This document shows positions 36,797 to 42,034 of a DNA stretch of 42,034 nucleotides, piece after piece. The notes under the pieces were generated by a model that was not told the origin of the DNA, did not search any database, and worked only from the letters and a program-made list of their open reading frames with translations. Positions within the stretch are counted from its first letter, which is position 1. Every line of letters begins with the position of its first letter. The DNA is from CAYVWB01 sp964455395 (lineage in GTDB: Bacteria; Desulfobacterota; Desulfovibrionia; Desulfovibrionales; Desulfovibrionaceae). A program made the translations under genes and the position numbers. The stretch is from assembly GCA_964455395.1 (NCBI GenBank), contig CAYVWB010000036.1:1-42034 (forward strand). The letters are read 5' to 3'.

Positions 36797-37651
36797 TCAT
36801 CCGTCATCAGGCGGCGCGTCTTCGGGGCGCTCAGCAAGCAGGGAGCACTGTTCGCCGCCGCGTTTCATGAGCGCGTGGTATTCGGGATCCACGCCGCGGA
36901 AAGTGCGCCGGTGCTGGGGGCAGGGGCCCAGGGCGCGCAAGGCTTCGTAATGCGCCTTCACGGCGTAGCCCTTGTGCGCGGCGAACCCGTAGCCGGGATG
37001 GCGGCGGTCCATGGCGACCATGACGCGGTCGCGCCACGTCTTGGCGAGGATGGAAGCGGCGGCGATGGCCGGCACACGCGCGTCTCCGTTCACGAAGGTC
37101 TGCTGGGGAATGAGCGACTCCACGGGCTTGTCGCCGTCCACGGCCACGAAGGCCGGCGCGTGCGCGAGCCGGGTGAGGGCCCGCTGCATGGCGAGGAGGC
37201 TGGCGCGCAGGATGTTGATCCGCTCGATCTCGCGGGGCCACGCCACGCCCAGAGCCCAGGCCAGGGCGGCGCGCTTCACCGCCGCGGCCAGCAGCGCGCG
37301 TTCCTCCGGCGGGACTTGTTTGGAGTCTGCCAGACCCTCCAGCCCCGGCAGATGAAAGGCTTTGGCCGCGCCGGCTTTCGTCCGCGCCGGTTGCGAGGCG
37401 GCCGTGCGCGGGGCGTGCGCTTTCAACGCCGCCGGGAAGATGACGGCGGCCGCCACCACGGGACCAGCCAGACAGCCTCGGCCCGCTTCATCCACGCCGG
37501 CGTAGGGCTGCGGAAAACGCTCCCAGAAATACCCGCGGACAGCGGGGAGATCCAAGAGCGTGAGCTGCGCCGGCTGTCTTGTGGAACAAGCCGTGGAGGA
37601 GGTCGCGGCGTCTCGGGAGGGGGCGCCGGGGGACACGTCGGAGGAAGCCAT
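36797..37651 (-). CDS. rnhB: Ribonuclease HII with N-terminal extension and insert
   Basis: 284 residues, against about 200-215 for most RNases HII. The enzyme removes misincorporated ribonucleotides and RNA from RNA-DNA hybrids. YAGVDEAGRGCLAGPVV carries the first acidic pair (D54, E55), then LADSKQVPPEER, FVAVDGDKPVESL with further acidic residues, and AASILAKTWRDRVM. About 45 residues precede the core, and an Ala/Pro-rich insert (KAHAPRTAASQPARTKAGAAK) separates the first strands. AGGA lies about 12 nt before ATG 37651. It starts 26 nt after rplS and its end lies 16 nt before the chosen yraN start. Confidence 0.93.
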   Translation of the reverse strand: MASSDVSPGAPSRDAATSSTACSTRQPAQLTLLDLPAVRGYFWERFPQPYAGVDEAGRGCLAGPVVAAAVIFPAALKAHAPRTAASQPARTKAGAAKAFHLPGLEGLADSKQVPPEERALLAAAVKRAALAWALGVAWPREIERINILRASLLAMQRALTRLAHAPAFVAVDGDKPVESLIPQQTFVNGDARVPAIAAASILAKTWRDRVMVAMDRRHPGYGFAAHKGYAVKAHYEALRALGPCPQHRRTFRGVDPEYHALMKRGGEQCSLLAERPEDAPPDDG

Positions 37652-37676
37652 GCGGGGAACCGTCCTGCGGGGGCGG

Positions 37677-38039
37677 CTACTGCTGCTTCGTCTCCCAGAT
37701 GTTCTTCGTCTTGATACGGGCCGCCTTGCCGCGCAAGCCCCGCAGGTAGTAGAGTCGGCTGCGGCGGACTTTACCTTCGGAGACCACCTCGACACGTTCG
37801 ATGAAGGGGGTGTGGAAGGGGAAGATGCGCTCCACGCCAATGCCGTCCGAGATCTTGCGCACGGTGAACGTGGCGTTGGTGGCGCCGCGCTTGATGCGCA
37901 TGACCGTGCCTTGGAACACCTGGATGCGCTCTTTTTCACCTTCGATGATGCGCAGGTGCACCTTCACGGTGTCGCCCGCTTTGAACTTGGGCAGATCCAG
38001 ACGCATGTGCTCTTGTTCGAGCCTTTGGATAACGTTCAT
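37677..38039 (-). CDS. rplS: 50S ribosomal protein L19
   Basis: 120 residues. L19 lies at the subunit interface. The sequence is typical: MNVIQRLEQEHMRLDLPKFKAGDTVKVHLRI in the first third, GTVMRIKRGATNATFTVRKISDGIGVERIFPFHTPFIE in the middle and VRRSRLYYLRGLRGKAARIKTK at the end. AAGGAGAGACGG precedes ATG 38039, which rules out the longer open frame. It follows trmD in the conserved rpsP-rimM-trmD-rplS order. Confidence 0.98.
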   Translation of the reverse strand: MNVIQRLEQEHMRLDLPKFKAGDTVKVHLRIIEGEKERIQVFQGTVMRIKRGATNATFTVRKISDGIGVERIFPFHTPFIERVEVVSEGKVRRSRLYYLRGLRGKAARIKTKNIWETKQQ

Positions 38040-38149
38040 CTTCCGTCTCTCCTTGCGGCGGACCGAGCGCAAAGTCACGTGACTTCGCGATCTCGTTGTC
38101 CCGCCAGTTCGCAACAGTGTTTGCTCCGAGCAAGACGCGCGGCGGCGCC

Positions 38150-39571
38150 TCAGTCGGCGTCTCCCAGCAGTCGATCCACAAGCACGGCGGCGGCGGATCG
38201 CACCGAGAGGTGGTTATAATCGCTCAGCGGTCGCAGGGGCTGCAAGACCGCGTCTGCAGCGTGGATGAGCTCCGGCGCAAGGCCCCAGCCCGTGCCCAGC
38301 AGTACGCACACGGGTTCTCGCTCCAGCCGGGCGGACGCTTCGGCGAGGGGACGCGTGGGCGGGTCCTGCGCGCGCTTGGCTGCGGAGCGTCTGCGACGAC
38401 GCGGGCCCGTCTGGAACGGATCCAGGCGGGCGCTGGTGGCGTACACGAAAGGCGCACGCCCGGTCAACTCCCGTATGCAGCTGAGCGCGGCTTCCACCGA
38501 GGACACGGTCGTCGCCATGGAGAGAGCTTCCGCGCGGTCCGGATTCACGACCCCGCCCGCGCCTGTCGTCCAATGATCCAGAAGGGTTGCAGCCATGCGC
38601 TGCTGGTCCTCCAGAGGGGTGACGACGAAAAATCCACCCAGCCCGTAGCTACGGGAAACGCGGGATATATCATGGAGGTCCAGGTTCGTCAACGAGACGG
38701 CAGTCACTTCTCCCAATTTGTTCAGCACGGGGTGATGCGTCAGCGCAATATAAAGGTTGCGACCCCGCGGTGGGCGCGCAGCGTCGCGTTTGGCCCGGCG
38801 CAGGAAGCGGGCGTCCTCCTCCCGCAGCGTCGCGGAGGCCAAGAGGTCCGGCCGGCGTTCCCATGTGGCGAGCAGCGCCTGTTCCCGACGCCATGCTGCG
38901 ATGCGGCCGTGGTCGCCGCTGGTCAGCGCAGATGGCACGGCGTGCGACCGGCCGCGGGCGTCCGTCACCACCTCCGGGCGCGTGTAGTGGGGGTACTCCA
39001 GCAGCCCGTGGGAGAAACTCTCTTCCTCGCCGGAGGCTTCGTGGCCCATGAAGTTGGGCAGCAGACGGCCCACGGCTTCCAGCATGCAGAGCGCCGCGGT
39101 CTCGCCGCCGTTGAGCACGAAGTCCCCCACGGAGAGTTCCTCGATGGGGATCAGCGCGCCCAGCCGTGCGTCCACGCCCTCGTACCGGCCGCAGATGACG
39201 GTGAGACGCGCTTCCCGGGCGAGCTCCCGCGCCATGTTCTGGGTAAAGGGCTTGCCCCGCGGCGTGAGCAGGATGACACGGCGCTGCGGCGCTTCGTCAA
39301 CGCAGGGGCTGTCTTCCGGGGTCGTGACAGGCGCGGCGTCGGGCACACCGAGACTCGCCAGCGCTTTACGCAGTGGATCCAGCAACATGACCATGCCGGG
39401 GCCGCCGCCGTAGGGGCGGTCGTCCACGGTGCGGTGGGCGTCGGTGGTGAAATCTCGTGGGTTGACGCGCTGCACCTCCAGCACGCCTTGTTGCCGGGCC
39501 TTGGCGAGCAGGCCGGTCTCCAGGGGGGAGTCGAAGAACTCCGGGAAGAGGGTGACGATGTCGAAACGCAT
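38150..39571 (-). CDS. trmD: tRNA (guanine37-N1)-methyltransferase fused to a second SPOUT domain
   Basis: 473 residues, about twice the usual TrmD. Residues 1-~240 are TrmD: FDIVTLFPEFFDSPLETGLLAKA, DDRPYGGGPGMVM, ICGRYEGVDARLG, SVGDFVLNGGETAAL (the SAM-binding knot) and LEYPHYTRPEV. It methylates G37 of tRNAs reading CUN, CCN and CGG. After a linker, residues ~275-473 (LYIALTHHPVLNKLGEVTAVSLTNLDLHDISR, FFVVTPLEDQQRMAATLL, PVCVLLGTGWGLAPELI) resemble the predicted RNA methyltransferase family of Thermotoga TM1570, another SPOUT fold. That partner's substrate is unknown to me. An Arg-rich insert lies between two of its strands. Confidence 0.93.
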   Translation of the reverse strand: MRFDIVTLFPEFFDSPLETGLLAKARQQGVLEVQRVNPRDFTTDAHRTVDDRPYGGGPGMVMLLDPLRKALASLGVPDAAPVTTPEDSPCVDEAPQRRVILLTPRGKPFTQNMARELAREARLTVICGRYEGVDARLGALIPIEELSVGDFVLNGGETAALCMLEAVGRLLPNFMGHEASGEEESFSHGLLEYPHYTRPEVVTDARGRSHAVPSALTSGDHGRIAAWRREQALLATWERRPDLLASATLREEDARFLRRAKRDAARPPRGRNLYIALTHHPVLNKLGEVTAVSLTNLDLHDISRVSRSYGLGGFFVVTPLEDQQRMAATLLDHWTTGAGGVVNPDRAEALSMATTVSSVEAALSCIRELTGRAPFVYATSARLDPFQTGPRRRRRSAAKRAQDPPTRPLAEASARLEREPVCVLLGTGWGLAPELIHAADAVLQPLRPLSDYNHLSVRSAAAVLVDRLLGDAD

Positions 39572-39601
39572 GGTCGACGGTCGGCTTGTCGTCGCGGCGG
39601 A

Positions 39602-40321
39602 TCAGGAGGACTTGCGGGGGCCGGCGCCGCGTTGCGAGACGCGGCGGCCGCCGCGGGGTCTGCGCGGCGCCTTGGGCTTGGGTTCCGGTTGGGGTTCGGT
39701 GTAGAGCTCCAGCAAGCCGGGTGGCGGGGCGATGATGACGCGGCGCGCGTCCAGATCCAGCGCTTCAACGAACTCGGGCTGCGCAGGGAAGAGGATCTCC
39801 CGCGGGGCTGGTGAAGGTTCGGCGCCTTGGGATGCGAGCGTGGTTTCGTCGTTGGCCGGGGGCGCGTGGAGGATCCAGACCTCTTGGCCATGCCCGGTTT
39901 CGAGGAAGCCGGCGAGCTCGCCCACGTACTCGCCGTCCGCCAGATGGACCGCCACGCCGAGGAGTTCGTGCAGGAAGATTTCCTCCTCGTCGGGCGGGGG
40001 CAGGGCGTCGGCCGGCAGCCAGAGTGAGGCGCCGCGCATGGCGTCGGCGGCGTCGCGGTCGTCCACACCTTGGAGCTTCAGCAGCACGCGGTCGTGATGG
40101 AGCCGCCATTTTTCCACGCGGCGCGGCTCGCCTGGCGCGCTGTCGCAGACTTCCTCGGGACGTGCGCCAGGAGGCTCTTCGCGCAGGCGCAGGGTCTCGG
40201 CGTCGCGGAGGATTTCCGGCGCCTCGCCGTAGAAGTCCACACCGAGTTCCCCACGCACGCCGTGTGCGCGGGCCACGCGTCCCACGAGGACATGGCGTTG
40301 ATGCGAGGATGATGGGGACAT
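39602..40321 (-). CDS. rimM: Ribosome maturation factor RimM
   Basis: 239 residues, against about 170-180 for most RimM. It helps assemble the 30S head and binds S19. The N-terminal barrel reads HVLVGRVARAHGVRGELGVDFYGE, then LLKLQGVDDRDAADAMRGASLWLP. The PRC-barrel half has EEEIFLHELLGVAVHLADGEYVGELAGF and EILFPAQPEFVEALDLDARRVIIAPPPGLLELY. The last 30 residues are a basic Pro/Arg/Lys tail (PQPEPKPKAPRRPRGGRR), probably an RNA-binding extension. It stands between the KH gene and trmD, 30 nt from the latter. Confidence 0.95.
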   Translation of the reverse strand: MSPSSSHQRHVLVGRVARAHGVRGELGVDFYGEAPEILRDAETLRLREEPPGARPEEVCDSAPGEPRRVEKWRLHHDRVLLKLQGVDDRDAADAMRGASLWLPADALPPPDEEEIFLHELLGVAVHLADGEYVGELAGFLETGHGQEVWILHAPPANDETTLASQGAEPSPAPREILFPAQPEFVEALDLDARRVIIAPPPGLLELYTEPQPEPKPKAPRRPRGGRRVSQRGAGPRKSS

Positions 40322-40379
40322 GGCGGCTGGGGCGCTGGGAGGGGCGATGCAGCCCGGTGGCGGTGCGGGCGGCGCGTCG

Positions 40380-40610
40380 TTACTCGACGATATCCAAGGA
40401 GACGCGTTGGTCCGTCTTGGCGGCGGCTGCGCCGAGGAGGGCCCGCATGGCCCGCGCCGTACGGCCCTGGCGACCGATGACTTTGCCGAGGTCTTCCGGC
40501 GCCACGGAGAGCTCCAGCACGGCGCCGTCTTCTTTGGCGACTTCGTCCACGCGGACTTGCTCCGGGTTGTCCACCAGCGACTGGGCGATGTATTCGATGA
40601 GTTCTTTCAT
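40380..40610 (-). CDS. khpA: KH-domain RNA-binding protein (KhpA type)
   Basis: 76 residues from ATG 40610 (MKELIEYIAQSLVDNPEQV). A single KH domain with the GxxG loop in LGKVIGRQGRTARAMRALL near residues 42-60. In other bacteria KhpA binds RNA, often as a partner of KhpB/Jag. Its place between rpsP and rimM is the normal one. A 156-bp gap to rpsP contains no gene and no strong hairpin that I can see. Confidence 0.92.
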   Translation of the reverse strand: MKELIEYIAQSLVDNPEQVRVDEVAKEDGAVLELSVAPEDLGKVIGRQGRTARAMRALLGAAAAKTDQRVSLDIVE

Positions 40611-40766
40611 ACGGTCCACGTGTGGGACGGGCTGCAATGAAGGGAGCCGGCCCCGAGCTGCCGAGGGGCTGCTGTCGCTGCCTGAACGGGGCGGGACTGT
40701 CTCGCCGGACGGCGTCGCGGAGGAGTCTGCACCCCTCCGCGAACCGGGAAGACGCCGCGGTCCGCG

Positions 40767-41018
40767 TTACTGGGCGGCTTCGGGCTTGTTCTTCTTGAGC
40801 AGGGACTTGACAGTGCCGGTGGGCGTGGCGCCCTGGTCGAGCCAGCGCTGGACCTTGTCGTTGTCGATATTGATCTCGGCGGGGTCGACCATGGGGTTGT
40901 AGTAGCCGAGGTATTCGAGGGCGCGGCCGTCGCGGCGGGTCTGGGTGTCCATGGCGACGACACGGTAGAAGGGCCGCTTCTTGCAGCCCATGCGGGTGAG
41001 ACGGATCTTGACGGACAT
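40767..41018 (-). CDS. rpsP: 30S ribosomal protein S16
   Basis: 83 residues: MSVKIRLTRMGCKKRPFYRVV, then RRDGRALEYLGYYNPM and VQRWLDQGATPTGTVKSLL, all standard S16 blocks. AAAGGAG about 8 nt before ATG 41018 selects this start rather than the ATG six bases further out. It lies 35 nt after ffh. Confidence 0.97.
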   Translation of the reverse strand: MSVKIRLTRMGCKKRPFYRVVAMDTQTRRDGRALEYLGYYNPMVDPAEINIDNDKVQRWLDQGATPTGTVKSLLKKNKPEAAQ

Positions 41019-41053
41019 GTGCATGCTCCTTTGGGAGTGGTGCGATTTCGCGG

Positions 41054-42034
41054 TTATTTCCTGCTTTTCTTGCGCTGTTGGCGCTTCTGCTTTTTCTTCT
41101 TGCGGTCTTGGCGGGTGGAGCCGCGGGGGGCGCCGCTTTCCTGACCGCCCAGGCCTTCCATACCGGGCATACCGGGCATACCTTCCATGCCAGGCATGCC
41201 GGCGAGCTGATCCATGCCGGGCATGCCGGCAAGCTGGTCCATGCCGGGGGCGCCTTTGCCCATGCCGGGCAAACCGCCCATGCCGGGCAGTCCCATGCGG
41301 CGCTTCTTGCCTTTCTTGCCCTTCTTGCCGCCGCCCATCATCTGCTGCATCATCTTCTGCATGGACTCGAAGTTGGCGATGAGCGCGTTGACATCCTTGA
41401 CCTGCACGCCGCTGCCTTTGGCGATGCGTTCCCGGCGGCTGGGGTTGATGATCTTCGGCTGGCGGCGTTCCTGGTTCGTCATGGAGTTGATGATGGCTTC
41501 CACGCGGCCCAGCTCTTTCTCATGCCCGGCCATGTCGCCCAACTTCTCCCGCATGGCGCCCATGCCGGGGATGAGCTTGAGGAGCGACTCCATGCTGCCC
41601 AGCTTTTTCAGCTTGCGCATCTGGTCGCGGAAGTCCTCGAAATCGAATTCAGCGCGCTCCATCTTGCCGGCCAAGGCCTCGGCTTCCGCTTCGTCGATCT
41701 CGGTCTGGGCCTTCTCGATGAGCGTCATGACATCGCCCATGCCAAGGATGCGACCCGCCACCCGGTCCGGATGGAAAACCTCCAGCTCCGGCAGCTTTTC
41801 ACCCATGCCCACGAACTTCAGCGGCGTGTTCGTCACCGTCTTGATGGAGAGCGCTGCGCCGCCTCGGGCGTCGCCGTCCATCTTGGTGAGCACCACGCCG
41901 GTGGCGCCCAGCACGTCGTTGAAACGCGCCGCCACGGTCACGGCGTCCTGACCGGTCATGGCGTCGGCCACGAAGAGGATCTCGTGGGGGTTGACCGCCG
42001 CCTTGATGTTCGCCAGCTCCTCCATCAACGCTTC
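41054..42034 (-). CDS. ffh: Signal recognition particle protein Ffh, 5' part outside window
   Basis: About 326 codons reach the right edge; the N domain and first GTPase motifs are missing. Visible are DAMTGQDAVTVAARFN, the TKMDGDARGGAALS guanine-specificity region, FVGMGEKLPELEVFHPDRVAGRILGMGD, and the Met-rich M domain (LKLIPGM, RRERIAKGSGVQVKDVNALIANFESMQKMMQQMM). The M domain binds 4.5S RNA and signal peptides. The C terminus is unusual: a Gly-Met-Pro-rich tail of about 60 residues with GMDQLAGMP twice in tandem, ending in a very basic RKKKKQKRQQRKKSRK. It heads the translation operon seen here. Confidence 0.96.
   Translation of the reverse strand, partial: EALMEELANIKAAVNPHEILFVADAMTGQDAVTVAARFNDVLGATGVVLTKMDGDARGGAALSIKTVTNTPLKFVGMGEKLPELEVFHPDRVAGRILGMGDVMTLIEKAQTEIDEAEAEALAGKMERAEFDFEDFRDQMRKLKKLGSMESLLKLIPGMGAMREKLGDMAGHEKELGRVEAIINSMTNQERRQPKIINPSRRERIAKGSGVQVKDVNALIANFESMQKMMQQMMGGGKKGKKGKKRRMGLPGMGGLPGMGKGAPGMDQLAGMPGMDQLAGMPGMEGMPGMPGMEGLGGQESGAPRGSTRQDRKKKKQKRQQRKKSRK
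41195..41248. repeat. 27-nt tandem duplication in ffh tail
   Basis: Units at 41195-41221 and 41222-41248 differ at two positions and encode GMDQLAGMP twice. Shorter CATGCCGGGC-type units flank them (41150-41300). Confidence 0.75.

Overview
This window is about 42 kb of GC-rich DNA with dense bacterial gene packing. I infer a sulfate-reducing member of the Desulfovibrionales (Desulfovibrio-like). The reasons are a CobA-HemD fusion, a TrmD fused to a second SPOUT methyltransferase domain, a mannose-type PTS IID/HPr/EI group beside the ribosomal-maturation genes, a DUF362/polyferredoxin pair, and many sensor proteins. This is recall of gene content, not a database result. Ten Ns at 35266-35275 mark an assembly gap inside a PTS gene.

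Layout. 1-6.3 kb: the end of a cation-diffusion-facilitator gene (minus), then a plus-strand purine salvage and uptake block: xanthine/guanine phosphoribosyltransferase, a BMP-family binding protein, two permeases and a double ATPase. A convincing terminator lies between the binding protein and the permeases. 6.3-11.5 kb (minus): an orphan membrane histidine kinase, an APH-type phosphotransferase, and an abutting pair of poorly known proteins (BPL_N/GATase1-like and U32-like cysteine-rich). 11.6-21.1 kb (plus): valS, cobA-hemD, purN, an AMMECR1 protein, a broken MFS transporter gene, a small exported protein, a sigma54-type response regulator and a thioredoxin-fold protein without the CxxC.

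21.3-29.4 kb (minus): a large protein with two decayed GGDEF-like domains and TPRs, a membrane polyferredoxin with its DUF362 partner, CheD, an HU/IHF protein, and a globin-coupled histidine kinase whose ATP-binding motifs look eroded. trxC follows on the plus strand. 30.2-42 kb (minus): a long translation and PTS run, read from the right edge: ffh, rpsP, KH protein, rimM, trmD fusion, rplS, rnhB, yraN, rsmI, PTS IID, HPr, ptsI, smpB, an FAD-linked 2-hydroxyacid dehydrogenase, and a small membrane protein.

The best candidates for new biology are the BPL_N/U32-like pair, the double degenerate GGDEF-TPR protein, the globin sensor with a degraded kinase domain, the TrmD double-SPOUT fusion, and a recurring TGTCACATG-type dyad placed just after stop codons. 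I see no CRISPR array, rRNA, tRNA, transposase or prophage.
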